Source: Cupriavidus necator A5-1 (lineage in GTDB: Bacteria > Pseudomonadota > Gammaproteobacteria > Burkholderiales > Burkholderiaceae). From it: 64,000 nucleotides of DNA. The notes under the pieces are model-generated. The model did no database searches. It had not been told where the DNA came from and was given only the letters and a program-made list of their open reading frames with translations. Made by a program: the position numbers and the translations under genes. How positions within the stretch are numbered: position 1 is the first letter of the stretch; the number at the start of each line of letters is the position of its first letter. Location: assembly GCF_000744095.1 (NCBI RefSeq), contig NZ_JQLI01000008.1:868001-932000 (forward strand). The letters run 5' to 3'. Below, piece after piece: positions 17,220 to 25,712 of the stretch.

Positions 17220-18284
17220 ATGAGTGAGCAAGGCATGCTGCCCCTGCGCGGCATCAAGGTGGTGGAGTTCGAAGGCATCGGCCCCGGCCCCTTGTGCGGT
17301 GCGATGCTGGCCGGCCTGGGCGCCGACGTCACGCTGGTGACGCGCCCGGTCGCGCCGGACGCGCGCCGCATCCTGCGCGGCCAGCCCGTGCCGCCCGAGA
17401 TGGAACTCGAGCATGGCAAGAGTGTGGTGCAGCTGAACCTGAAGTCGCCCGAAGGCGTGGCCGCCGCGCTGGACCTGGTGGCCGGCGCCGATGCGCTGAT
17501 CGAAGGGCTGCGCCCCGGTGCGATGGAGCGGCTCGGCCTGGGCCCCAAGGCCTGCCACGCGCGCAACCCGCGCCTGGTCTACGGCCGCATGACCGGCTGG
17601 GGCCAGACCGGCCCGCTGTCGCAGAGCGCCGGCCATGACCTGAACTACATCGCGCTGACCGGGCTGCTGTCGATGGCCGCGCGCGACGACGCGCTGCCGA
17701 TGGTGCCGCCGACGGTGATGGGCGATGCCACCGGCGCGCTCGGCCTCGCCTTCGGCCTCACCAGCGCGATCCTGAGCGCTCGCGCGAGCGGCGAGGGCTG
17801 CGTGGTCGATGCCGCGATCACCGATATCGTCGCCATGCTGGGCTCTCTGGTGCAGGTCTCGCGCGCCGCGGGCACGCTGGGTGGTCCACAGCCCAGCCCC
17901 TTCCACGATTCGCCGTTCTATGACGTCTACCGTTGCGCCGACGGCCGCGCCATCACGCTGGGCGCGCTCGAGCCGCAGTTCTACCGTGAGCTGCTCGAGC
18001 GGCTCGAACTGACCGACATCGATCCTGCCGCGCAATACGACCGCGCCCAGTGGCCCGCGGTGAAGGCGCACATTGCCGCCTGCGTCGCGGCGCAGCCGAG
18101 CACGCACTGGGAAGCGGTGCTGGGCGGCACCGACGTATGCTTCGCGCGCGTGCTGACGCTTGACGAGGCCGCACGCCATCCGCACAACCAGGCGCGTGGC
18201 ACCTATCGCCTGTACCAGCAGGGCGAGCGCGAGGTGCCGCGCTCGGCGCCGGCGCCGCGCTTCCTGCCCGCCGGCACGGAGTGA
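17220..18284 (+). CDS. Alpha-methylacyl-CoA racemase (AMACR), class III CoA-transferase fold
   Basis: A 354-residue member of the CaiB/BaiF fold. The N-terminal block GIKVVEFEGIGPGPLCGAML is typical of alpha-methylacyl-CoA racemases, which epimerise 2-methylacyl-CoAs before beta-oxidation. Residues in the positions of the known catalytic triad are H139 (in GHDLNY), D169 (in MGDATGALG) and E251 (in GALEPQFY). Their spacing fits the mycobacterial enzyme. Class III CoA-transferases instead carry a catalytic Asp at the H139/D140 neighbourhood, so racemase is favoured. The next gene, a carboxymuconolactone decarboxylase-like protein, follows after 81 bases. Confidence 0.88.
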   Translation: MSEQGMLPLRGIKVVEFEGIGPGPLCGAMLAGLGADVTLVTRPVAPDARRILRGQPVPPEMELEHGKSVVQLNLKSPEGVAAALDLVAGADALIEGLRPGAMERLGLGPKACHARNPRLVYGRMTGWGQTGPLSQSAGHDLNYIALTGLLSMAARDDALPMVPPTVMGDATGALGLAFGLTSAILSARASGEGCVVDAAITDIVAMLGSLVQVSRAAGTLGGPQPSPFHDSPFYDVYRCADGRAITLGALEPQFYRELLERLELTDIDPAAQYDRAQWPAVKAHIAACVAAQPSTHWEAVLGGTDVCFARVLTLDEAARHPHNQARGTYRLYQQGEREVPRSAPAPRFLPAGTE

Positions 18285-18365
18285 CCGGCCCCGCGGCCGC
18301 GCGCCGCGGGCATCCGCACCGGTTCGGCTACCATGCGTCATCCCCTTGCACCGGAGACACATACC

Positions 18366-18776
18366 ATGGCCGAACCCACCCAACCTCCCGCCTATAGCCC
18401 GACGCCCGCCTTCGAGGCCGGCCTTGACGTGCGCACCGAGGTGCTCGGGCCCACCCATGTACAGCGCGCGCTGGACGCCGCCGCGCAGCAGGGCGACACC
18501 AGCCTGCAGCAGCTCGTCACGGAATTCGCCTGGGGCACGGTCTGGACCCGCGAAGGGCTGGACCGCAAGCAGCGCAGCCTGGCCACGGTGTCGATGCTGA
18601 TCGCGCTGAACCGGCCGCAGGAACTGGCCGGGCACCTGCGCGGCGCGCTTGCCAACGGCGTCACGCCGCAGGAACTGCGTGAGCTGATGGTGCACAGCGC
18701 GGTCTACTGCGGCTTCCCTGCGGCGCTGGACGCCAGCCGCAAGCTCACTGAAGTGCTCGACGCCACCAATGGCTAG
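18366..18776 (+). CDS. Carboxymuconolactone decarboxylase-like protein (PcaC-like)
   Basis: A 136-residue all-alpha protein with the block RELMVHSAVYCGFPAALDA at about residues 101-119, close to gamma-carboxymuconolactone decarboxylase of the protocatechuate pathway. There is no CxxC motif as in AhpD-type alkylhydroperoxidases, so a peroxidase role is unlikely. Other pca genes are absent here, so the real substrate is open. I start at the ATG at 18366 after GGAGA; an in-frame ATG 11 codons upstream is less likely. It may be co-transcribed with the racemase gene. Confidence 0.82.
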   Translation: MAEPTQPPAYSPTPAFEAGLDVRTEVLGPTHVQRALDAAAQQGDTSLQQLVTEFAWGTVWTREGLDRKQRSLATVSMLIALNRPQELAGHLRGALANGVTPQELRELMVHSAVYCGFPAALDASRKLTEVLDATNG

Positions 18777-18843
18777 CGCATCGTCCGCTACGGAACCATC
18801 CGAGGGCGGCGCAGAGATTGCTGCAGCCGCGTAGCGAGGATTC

Positions 18844-18916
18844 GGCGCATGAATACTCCCGCCGCTAAAGCCTTCGGCTTGTAGCGGGGGTTTCCAGATT
18901 CAGTGACTCATGCGCC
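18844..18916 (-). ncRNA. IS200/IS605 right-end hairpin, omega-RNA-like remnant
   Basis: On the minus strand, just after the TnpB stop codon, an imperfect palindrome spans 18857-18890 (CCCCCGCTACAAGCC, a 3-base loop, then GGCTTTAGCGGCGGG). A perfect 9-bp outer stem, GGCGCATGA (18844-18852) with TCATGCGCC (18908-18916), encloses it. The position at the 3' end of a tnpB remnant and the subterminal hairpin match the right ends of IS200/IS605 elements, where the omega RNA scaffold is encoded. Activity is not implied. Confidence 0.5.
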
Positions 18917-19290
18917 GTGCGGTGACCCGCGCGTCGACTGACTGGGTCTTCCCTGACGTAGGGAGCCCTTCGGCCCCCGGTTCGGAGCATCCCGCCCCTA
19001 CCTTGGTTCTCAGGCGCATCGTCTTCTTCCGGGTCTTGGTCGAGAACTCACCCGACAGGACCATAGCCACGCCGCGGTCGCGAATCACCAGGCTTGCGTT
19101 GTGGTCCGCGTTGGCACGGAAGTCGCAGCGTTGGTTAAACAAATACGGCCTGCGGCGGCCGGTTGTCCGGGTGAGTGTGACCGCAGTGGCCACACTCCTG
19201 CGAACTGTGATGCGGTGGCGCGTTGATGACGAGCTTGTTTCGCACTGCCGGCAGCGCCACCGTGAAGGCTTGGCGCCGGTGTCATTGCCG
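18900..19290 (-). pseudogene. Broken C-terminal remnant of a TnpB (OrfB) protein, IS200/IS605 family
   Basis: Two adjacent minus-strand frames together give the C-terminal zinc finger of TnpB. The first frame has PPHHSSQECGHCGHTHPDN and ends at a TAA (19135-19137). The second has QRCDFRANADHNASLVIRD and runs to the stop at 18900. The join GTTTAACCAACGC, where VFVCQRC is expected, shows a substitution plus a one-base insertion that also removes a zinc-ligand cysteine. A further frame change lies near 19260, and everything upstream (RuvC-like core) is missing. The element is dead and truncated next to the L,D-transpeptidase gene. Confidence 0.75.
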
Positions 19291-19391
19291 TTGATCGTGC
19301 ACGACTGCCCGGTGATGCTGCGGTGGGCCGCGCCATCGCGCCAACGCGGGTAGACTGTGGTCGTGTACGACGAATGTGACCCATCCGCTCG

Positions 19392-21095
19392 ATGCCTCTG
19401 ATCCTGACTGCTGCAGCACACCGGACCGGCGCGACCCCAGCGGCCACGCCTGCCCGAAAACCTTCCGTTCTGGCCGTGCGCGAGGCCGCCATACATGGTC
19501 GCGGCGCGTGGCTCGCGCGCAGTCTTGGCGCCGCAGTGCTGGCCTGCGCGGCGGCGCTGCCGGCCGCATTCGCGCAAGCGCCGGCGCCGGCGCAAGGGCC
19601 ACTGTGGTTCGCCCAGGGACGCCCGGTGCCGGAAGCCCGCCAGGCGGTCGACGCGCTCGGCGGTGTCGCCGCCGATGGCCTGGATCCCCGCGACTACGAT
19701 GCCGACGCGCTGCGCCAGGCGGTGACCCAGGCGGCAACCGGCCCCGTGCTGCCACCCGACGCCGCGGCGCGCCTCGATGCGGCGCTGACTGCCGCAATGG
19801 AGCGGATGGTGGCCGACCTGCACGCCGGCCGCGTCAACCCGCGCGCCGTCCACGCCAACTTCAGCCCGCAAGCCGACCGCCCCTTCGATGTCGCCACGGT
19901 GCTGCGTGATGCCGTGGCACAGCACCGGCTGCCCGACGCCGTCCAGCAGGCCGCGCCGTCATTCCCGCTGTATGGCACGCTGCGCCAGGCGCTGGCCCGG
20001 TATCGCGAGATCGCCAGGCAGCCGGTCTGGTTGCAGCCACTGCCAGCGCTGCCCGACAGCAAGCTCACGCCGGGCCAGCGGTGGGCGGGCATCGCGGCGC
20101 TGGCCGGCCGCCTGGCCGGACTGGGCGACCTGCCGGCGGGGACGCCGGTGCCGCCGCGCTATGAAGGCGCGCTGGTCGAAGGGGTCAAGGCGTTCCAGTC
20201 GCGGCACGGCCTGCAGCCCGACGGCGTGATCGGGCAGGCCACGCTGGCGCAGCTCAACGCACCCATCGCCAGCCGTGTGCGGCAGATTGAACTGACCATG
20301 GAGCGCATGCGCTGGACGCCGCTGGACGGTCCGCGCATGGTCGTTGTCAACGTCCCCGAGTTCATGCTGCGCGCGTATGAAGTGCGCGACGGCAAGCTCG
20401 ACATCAAGCTGGAAATGAAGGTGATCGTCGGCAAGGCGCTCGATACGCGCACGCCGCTGTTCAGTGAGGACATGCGCTATATCGAGTTCAGCCCGTACTG
20501 GAACGTGCCGCCGTCGATCGCCAAACGCGAGACCATCCCGCGCCTGCGCCAGGATCCTGGCTACTTCAACCGGCAAGGGCTGGAATTCGTGACCGGCGAC
20601 GGCAAGGCGGTGACCACGCTGTCAGAGGAGAACCTGGACGCGGTGCTCAATGGCCGCATGCGCATCCGCCAGCGCCCGGGCCCGACGAATGCGCTGGGCG
20701 ACATCAAGTTCGCGTTCCCCAACAACGAGAACATCTACCTGCACCACACGCCCACGCCGCAGCTGTTCAAGCGCGACCGGCGCGACTTCAGCCACGGCTG
20801 CATCCGCGTCGAGACGCCGGTGGCGCTGGCGCAGTTCGTGATGCAGGACATGCCGGAGTGGACCGAAGCGCGCATCCACGAAGCGATGACGCGCGGCAAG
20901 TCGAAAACCGTGCGCCTGCAGCAGCCCTTGCCCGTGGTGCTGGCCTACGGCACGGTCATCGCGCGGGCCGATGGTCGTGTATCCTTTCTCCCAGACATCT
21001 ACGGTCACGATAAATTGCTGGACAACGCGCTGCGGCAACGCACCGGGCGCGCCACGCTGCCAGCACTCGCACGCGCCAGGGGCTCCACGCCATAA
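19392..21095 (+). CDS. L,D-transpeptidase, YcbB/LdtD type
   Basis: A 567-residue murein L,D-transpeptidase, which makes 3-3 crosslinks in peptidoglycan. It has a hydrophobic signal anchor (about residues 44-57), a scaffold domain, a peptidoglycan-binding domain (VEGVKAFQSRHGLQPDGVIG, about residues 258-280) and a YkuD catalytic domain with SHGCIRVE, whose Cys470 is the nucleophile. The start is uncertain: neither the ATG at 19392 nor a GTG at 19476 has a clear ribosome site. The TnpB remnant ends close upstream. A MepK-like endopeptidase follows 30 bases later, the same pairing as ycbB-ycbK in E. coli. Confidence 0.92.
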   Translation: MPLILTAAAHRTGATPAATPARKPSVLAVREAAIHGRGAWLARSLGAAVLACAAALPAAFAQAPAPAQGPLWFAQGRPVPEARQAVDALGGVAADGLDPRDYDADALRQAVTQAATGPVLPPDAAARLDAALTAAMERMVADLHAGRVNPRAVHANFSPQADRPFDVATVLRDAVAQHRLPDAVQQAAPSFPLYGTLRQALARYREIARQPVWLQPLPALPDSKLTPGQRWAGIAALAGRLAGLGDLPAGTPVPPRYEGALVEGVKAFQSRHGLQPDGVIGQATLAQLNAPIASRVRQIELTMERMRWTPLDGPRMVVVNVPEFMLRAYEVRDGKLDIKLEMKVIVGKALDTRTPLFSEDMRYIEFSPYWNVPPSIAKRETIPRLRQDPGYFNRQGLEFVTGDGKAVTTLSEENLDAVLNGRMRIRQRPGPTNALGDIKFAFPNNENIYLHHTPTPQLFKRDRRDFSHGCIRVETPVALAQFVMQDMPEWTEARIHEAMTRGKSKTVRLQQPLPVVLAYGTVIARADGRVSFLPDIYGHDKLLDNALRQRTGRATLPALARARGSTP

Positions 21096-21125
21096 GGCGC
21101 GGCTCGCACATCTAGAGGAAGTACC

Positions 21126-21713
21126 ATGACTGATGCGACGCGCAAGGCACGCCGCCGCTTTCTTCATACCACCGGGACATTGGCGCTGGCCGCCGGACTG
21201 ATGCCGCTGGCGCCGCGCAAGGCGCTGGCAAGCCTGCCGGATGGACACTCGCTGGCAAGCCTGCCAGACGCCCGCAAGCTCACTTTCGACCATACCCATA
21301 CCGGCGAGCATATTTCGCTGGTGTACGCCGTGGGCGACCGCTTCCTGCCGGATGCGCTGACCTCGCTTAACGGCTTCCTGCGCGACCACTATTCGGGCGA
21401 TGTCGGCGTGATCGACCCGCAGTTGTTCGAAGTGTTGTTCCGGGTGCGCCGCGAACTCGCCACCGACAAGCCGTTCCAGGTCATTTCCGGCTACCGCAGC
21501 GCGGCCACCAACTCGAAGCTGCGCAACACGCGCGGCGGCGGCGTGGCCAAGCACAGCCTGCATATGGACGGCAAGGCCATCGATATTCGCGTGCCGGGCG
21601 TCTCTCTGTCCGATGTCCGCGACGCGGCCAAGTCATTGCAGGCCGGCGGCGTGGGTTTCTACCAGGGCGAGCAATTCGTCCACCTCGATACCGGCCGCGT
21701 GCGCTACTGGTAA
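21126..21713 (+). CDS. MepK-like murein endopeptidase (DUF882, peptidase M15 family)
   Basis: A 195-residue exported protein with a Tat-like signal (ARRRFLHTTGTLALAAGL). The DUF882/M15 zinc site is recognisable from GGVAKHSLHMDGKAIDIRV and the final VHLDTGRVRYW. The E. coli homologue YcbK (MepK) cleaves 3-3 crosslinks made by L,D-transpeptidases, so this enzyme probably edits the product of the gene just upstream. AGAGGAAG stands just before the ATG, and the 30-base spacing indicates an operon. Confidence 0.9.
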   Translation: MTDATRKARRRFLHTTGTLALAAGLMPLAPRKALASLPDGHSLASLPDARKLTFDHTHTGEHISLVYAVGDRFLPDALTSLNGFLRDHYSGDVGVIDPQLFEVLFRVRRELATDKPFQVISGYRSAATNSKLRNTRGGGVAKHSLHMDGKAIDIRVPGVSLSDVRDAAKSLQAGGVGFYQGEQFVHLDTGRVRYW

Positions 21714-21777
21714 GTTCGCCTCGCCTCCGCTGGGCCGGCGACGGACCGTCCTCACTGGAACGGACCGGTTCTCCGGC

Positions 21778-22881
21778 TCACTGATACGTCAGCGTGAACG
21801 TCACCGATGTGTTGGCCGAGCCCGCCGTCACCGGCGCCGCGGTCTGGTAGTAGCGCGCCTGCAGCGGAATGGCGTGGTTGCCGCCCACTGCCGGGTTGTA
21901 GCCGGCAAGCGTCAGGTTGCTGCCCAGGGGCAGCACGTTGCCTTGTCCATCCAGCAACTGCACCCCGACACCGCGTGCACCCGAGGCCGCGTCCAGCGAA
22001 ACCACAGAGCGGTTCGCATCGGCAACGGCGGTGACGGCATCCGCGCGGTACTGGATGCGGTTCAGCCCGGCGGGGCAGTGGTTCAGTCCGATCTGGAAAC
22101 CGGTGGGTGCGGTCGTCGTGCCGGTGCCGCTGAACCCCATGTTCTTGTGCGAGCGCAGGTCGACGAGCACGTTCGAGGTGGTGCATGCCGCGGCGGTGAA
22201 TGTCGGGCCACCGGTGAAGACCAGATCCAGCAAGCCCACCCGCGGCCCTATCCATCTGCGCCTGGCCGACGTTTCGTAGATTGACGGCCCCACCGGCGAT
22301 CGGACCGGTCTTGACGAAGGCGGCCCGTGTGGTGACGCCGAACTGCGCCGCCTTCGACGGGCTCCGCTGTTGACCCAACTGATGACCTCATTCCAGGAGG
22401 TCATGATGGTCGTTTCCGTGGTCCATCCCGAAGGAGTGGCCACCTTCTTGCCAATGATGATGCCGACGCCCGGCAGGTCGGTCTGGAAAACGGCGTGCCG
22501 CACACCGTCCTCGGTAAAGTCCATGCCCGCCGGTGCCAGCACAGTGCGCACCTCGGGACCGGCCCAGTTGTTGGCGGGCAGATCGCACAACCAGGTATTG
22601 CGGTATGGCGAGCCAGTGGGGGCGATGGGGAAGGGTGTCAGGCGGGTGCCGACGGGCGCGTCGCGGGGCACGGCAAAGTTGCCGGCGGGCAGGCTGAAGC
22701 TCAGGGGATTGGCAGACGTGGTACATCCTGCAGCATGCGCGCTGCCCGTCATGGCCAGCCATGCGAGTGCGGCCAGGCATGCCGGCGGAAGGCATCGGTG
22801 TGGACGCCGGCGCGGCAATGCGTGGCGATCCCGGGTGCCAGCAGCTATTTGCATGACAGGAAGTCGGTGTGGATGCTGCAT
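21778..22881 (-). CDS. Orphan fimbrial adhesin-like protein with two compensating frameshifts
   Basis: The product (367 residues as read) has a signal peptide (AALAWLAMTGSAHA), an N-terminal domain and a C-terminal pilin-type Ig fold ending SANTSVTFTLTYQ, like tip adhesins of chaperone-usher fimbriae. GGAGG stands 6 bases before the ATG at 22881 and fixes the start. Between about 22365 and 22255 the open frame gives an Arg/Pro/Ser-rich stretch, while the neighbouring frame reads FGVTTRAAFVKTGPIAGG and VNLRNVGQAQMD, typical of the fimbrial fold. So two opposite indels bracket about 37 codons. No chaperone, usher or major pilin gene is nearby. Confidence 0.75.
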   Translation of the reverse strand: MQHPHRLPVMQIAAGTRDRHALPRRRPHRCLPPACLAALAWLAMTGSAHAAGCTTSANPLSFSLPAGNFAVPRDAPVGTRLTPFPIAPTGSPYRNTWLCDLPANNWAGPEVRTVLAPAGMDFTEDGVRHAVFQTDLPGVGIIIGKKVATPSGWTTETTIMTSWNEVISWVNSGARRRRRSSASPHGPPSSRPVRSPVGPSIYETSARRRWIGPRVGLLDLVFTGGPTFTAAACTTSNVLVDLRSHKNMGFSGTGTTTAPTGFQIGLNHCPAGLNRIQYRADAVTAVADANRSVVSLDAASGARGVGVQLLDGQGNVLPLGSNLTLAGYNPAVGGNHAIPLQARYYQTAAPVTAGSANTSVTFTLTYQ

Positions 22882-23166
22882 CGAAGCCCTCCGATGGCCG
22901 GCGGCCCTGCGCCGGCTTGCCAGTTTTTGGAAGCAGCGAGTGTAGAACTGGCTCAGGATGAAAATCTTCTGAAAGCCAAGGAAGGCACGAAACAGCAAGC
23001 GGAAGCGCACTGCCACTAGATCCCGCTGATCAGGCTTGGTCTACCCAATCCGTTGGTCACGATGACGTGATGAAATGCCGCATCGCATCTCAGCCCATCA
23101 TCGTCACGTGGCAGGCCGGCGGGTTTGCCGTGCCCGTGCGTGGCATCTTCAGCGAATCGCCAAAGC
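22882..23166. other. Intergenic region upstream of the fimbrial adhesin
   Basis: About 285 bases of lower GC with no convincing ORF. Near-inverted CACGATGACGTG and ATCGTCACGTGG motifs occur around 23058-23112, possibly an operator. Nothing else is recognised. Confidence 0.3.
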
Positions 23167-23202
23167 AAAAAGCCGCGATCCCGTGGGGGATCGCGGCTTT
23201 TT
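23167..23202 (-). terminator. Strong terminator downstream of tRNA(CAU)
   Basis: An 11-bp perfect stem GCCGCGATCCC/GGGATCGCGGC with a 4-base loop, flanked by A-run and T-run, works in either direction. It lies 8 bases below the tRNA 3' end. Confidence 0.85.
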
Positions 23203-23209
23203 AAATAGA

Positions 23210-23286
<77 letters not shown>

Positions 23287-23376
23287 AACGAAGACTGAGA
23301 TTATACCTGGGCTTTCGAGGCTGTCAACACCTTCGTGCAAGGATTTTTCGAGAGCGTGCGGCCGCCAGGCCAGTGC

Positions 23377-23408
23377 CAAAAAAAACGGCAGGCCGGATGG
23401 CCTGCCGT
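23377..23408 (-). terminator. Terminator of the MHS transporter gene
   Basis: On the minus strand a 10-bp stem ACGGCAGGCC/GGCCTGCCGT with a 4-base loop is followed by eight T residues. It lies 24 bases below the transporter stop. Confidence 0.85.
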
Positions 23409-23431
23409 CGTCGTTGCCCGCCGGACCGGCG

Positions 23432-25129
23432 TCAGTCGTGGGCGTAGATGTCCACGTCCTTGGTTTCCCGCACGAACAGCGCACCGATCACGAAGGTGAA
23501 CGCCGCGATGATGATCGGGTACCAGAGGCCGTAGTAGATGTTGCCGTTCTGGGCCACCAGCGCGAACGAGATGGTGGGCAGCAGGCCGCCGAACCAGCCG
23601 TTGCCGACGTGATACGGCAGCGACATCGAGGTGTAGCGGATGCGGGTCGGGAACATCTCCACCAGCATGGCGGCGATCGGCCCGTACACCATGGTGACGT
23701 AGATCACCAGGATGACCAGGATCACCAGCACCATGATCGTGTTCATCTGCGCCGGGTCGGCCTTGGTCGGGTAGCCCGCCGCGGCCATCGAGTCGCCCAC
23801 TTCCTTCTTGAACGCCGCGATTTGCTTCTTGCTGGCGTCGTCGAAGCTGTGGCCGTTCGTCACCTGGGCATCGAGGGCCTTGATCTCCTTGTCGCCGATC
23901 TTGACCGAGGCCATGGTGCCAGCCGGCGCCTCGACCACGTCATAGCTGGCCGATGCCTGCGCCAGCGTGCGCTTGGCGATGTCGCACGAGCTGCGGAAGT
24001 CGATCTCGCGGGCGATCGGGCTGCCCTGGAACGAGCACTGCTTCGGGTCGGCGGTCACCACGATCTGCGCGGTGTGCTGGGCACGCTCCAGCGCCGGGTT
24101 GGCGTAGTGGGTCAGCGCCTTGAACAGCGGGAAGTAGGTCAGCACCGCCAGCGCGCAGCCCAGCATGATGATCCACTTGCGGCCGATCTTGTCCGACAGC
24201 GAGCCGAAGAAGATAAAGAACGGCGTGCCGATCACCAGTGCGCCGGCGATCAGCAGGTTGGCCGTCTTGGCATCGACTTTGAGCACCTGCGTAAGAAAGA
24301 ACAGCGAGTAGAACTGGCCGGTGTACCAGACCACGGCCTGGCCGGCGGTCAGGCCGAGCAGGGCCAGGATCACGATCTTCAGGTTGCGCCACTGGGCGAA
24401 GGACTCGGTCAGCGGGGCCTTGGAGGTCTTGCCTTCGGCCTTCATGCGCTGGAACGCCGGCGACTCGTTCATCGACAGGCGGATATACACCGACATGCCC
24501 AGCAGCAGGATCGACAGCAGGAACGGGATGCGCCAGCCCCAGACCTCGAAGTTGGGGCCGGTGAATTCGCGGCACAGCAGGATTATGATCAACGACAGGA
24601 ACAGGCCCAGCGTGGCGGTGGTCTGGATCCAGGCCGTGTAGGCGCCGCGCTTTCCGTGCGGCGCGTGCTCGGCCACGTAGGTGGCGGCACCGCCGTACTC
24701 GCCGCCGAGCGCCAGGCCCTGCAGCATGCGCAGTGCGATCAGGATGATCGGCGCGGCCCAGCCGATGGTGGCGTAGCCGGGCAGCAGGCCGACGATAAAG
24801 GTCGACATGCCCATGATCAGGATCGTCACCAGGAAGGTGTACTTGCGCCCGATCATGTCGCCCAGGCGGCCGAACACCAGTGCGCCGAACGGCCGCACGA
24901 TAAAGCCGGCGGCAAACGCGAGCAGCGCGAAGATGAAGGCCGAGGTCGGATCCAGGCCCGCGAAGAACTGCTTGGCGACGATCGCCGCCAGCGAGCCGTA
25001 GAGGTAAAAGTCGTACCACTCGAACACCGTGCCCAGCGACGAGGCAAGGATCACCTTGCGTTCTTCGTGGGTCATCGGTGCGTTCTGCGCGCCCCCTCCG
25101 GGCACCGCGACGTTCTGCACGTTTGCCAT
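23432..25129 (-). CDS. MFS transporter, metabolite:H+ symporter (MHS) family, with large periplasmic insert
   Basis: A 565-residue secondary transporter. The family signatures are EWYDFYLYGSLA at the first helix, GRLGDMIGRKYTF (loop 2-3), GLALGGEYGGAATYVAEHAP (helix 4-5) and GSLSDKIGRKW (loop 8-9). MHS members carry proline, betaine, alpha-ketoglutarate or shikimate-like solutes; the substrate here is unknown. Normal length is about 430-450. The excess is a hydrophilic segment at about residues 339-463 between helices 9 and 10, hence periplasmic, with Cys365 and Cys382. A GGAGGAG ribosome site fixes the start. The next gene upstream is the DUF4212 protein. Confidence 0.9.
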   Translation of the reverse strand: MANVQNVAVPGGGAQNAPMTHEERKVILASSLGTVFEWYDFYLYGSLAAIVAKQFFAGLDPTSAFIFALLAFAAGFIVRPFGALVFGRLGDMIGRKYTFLVTILIMGMSTFIVGLLPGYATIGWAAPIILIALRMLQGLALGGEYGGAATYVAEHAPHGKRGAYTAWIQTTATLGLFLSLIIILLCREFTGPNFEVWGWRIPFLLSILLLGMSVYIRLSMNESPAFQRMKAEGKTSKAPLTESFAQWRNLKIVILALLGLTAGQAVVWYTGQFYSLFFLTQVLKVDAKTANLLIAGALVIGTPFFIFFGSLSDKIGRKWIIMLGCALAVLTYFPLFKALTHYANPALERAQHTAQIVVTADPKQCSFQGSPIAREIDFRSSCDIAKRTLAQASASYDVVEAPAGTMASVKIGDKEIKALDAQVTNGHSFDDASKKQIAAFKKEVGDSMAAAGYPTKADPAQMNTIMVLVILVILVIYVTMVYGPIAAMLVEMFPTRIRYTSMSLPYHVGNGWFGGLLPTISFALVAQNGNIYYGLWYPIIIAAFTFVIGALFVRETKDVDIYAHD

Positions 25130-25376
25130 TTTGTCTCCTCCGTCTGGAATGGATCTCGGGCAAGGCGCGGCAACGCGGGAAAGGCCCGTGCCGCTGGCCG
25201 GGAGCCTGAGTTGCAGTGGATTGTGGGAGGCGAAACTTACTGAGTTCTGACAGATTCGTGCGCAAAAAGGCCGAAATTGTCGGGGTATACGCTAGCGGTG
25301 CGGGGTGCCTGGCATGCTGCGACGCACGCGCTTTCCGCCGCGGGATGGCTTCGCCAAGCGCTTTGCCGGCGTGCGG

Positions 25377-25712
25377 CTATGCAGCATCGATGCCTGCACC
25401 GCGCGAAGCACCCTGCGAAGGCAGGGGAGCGGGCGCGTCCGCGCTGTCGGTCGCCCTGTCAGCTTCGTCGTCGGCGCGGTTCATGCGCCAGGCGTAGAGC
25501 GCGGCCATCAGCACGTACACCACCAGCGCGCCCTGGGCCCCGACCCAGAACGAGAACGGCCAGCCGAAGAAATCGAAGCGCAGCTCGCGCGCGAACCAGG
25601 CCACCACGAAGGTGACCACGAACCAGACGCACAGCAGGCCGGCGATCCAGCGCAGGTTGCGATGCCAGGCCTGGCGCTGGCGGGCATCGGGACGATAGGG
25701 GGGCTGGCTCAT
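25377..25712 (-). CDS. DUF4212 membrane protein, orphan small subunit of a sodium:solute symporter
   Basis: A 111-residue protein with two transmembrane helices (about residues 22-42 and 53-75). The DUF4212 block reads AWHRNLRWIAGLLCVWFVV, and later FSFWVGAQGALVVYVLMA and YAWRMNRAD. In other bacteria this small protein is normally followed by the large SSS-family symporter subunit; none is here, and the next gene is the MHS transporter. The ATG overlaps the sensor kinase stop as ATGA, so it is translated with the two-component system. The C-terminal 30 residues are disordered. Confidence 0.85.
   Translation of the reverse strand: MSQPPYRPDARQRQAWHRNLRWIAGLLCVWFVVTFVVAWFARELRFDFFGWPFSFWVGAQGALVVYVLMAALYAWRMNRADDEADRATDSADAPAPLPSQGASRGAGIDAA

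Noticed and set aside
23414..25243. 609-codon plus-strand ORF antisense to the MHS transporter
   Set aside because: Low-complexity His/Arg/Asp/Gln-rich translation with no motif; it shadows a clearly real membrane protein gene.
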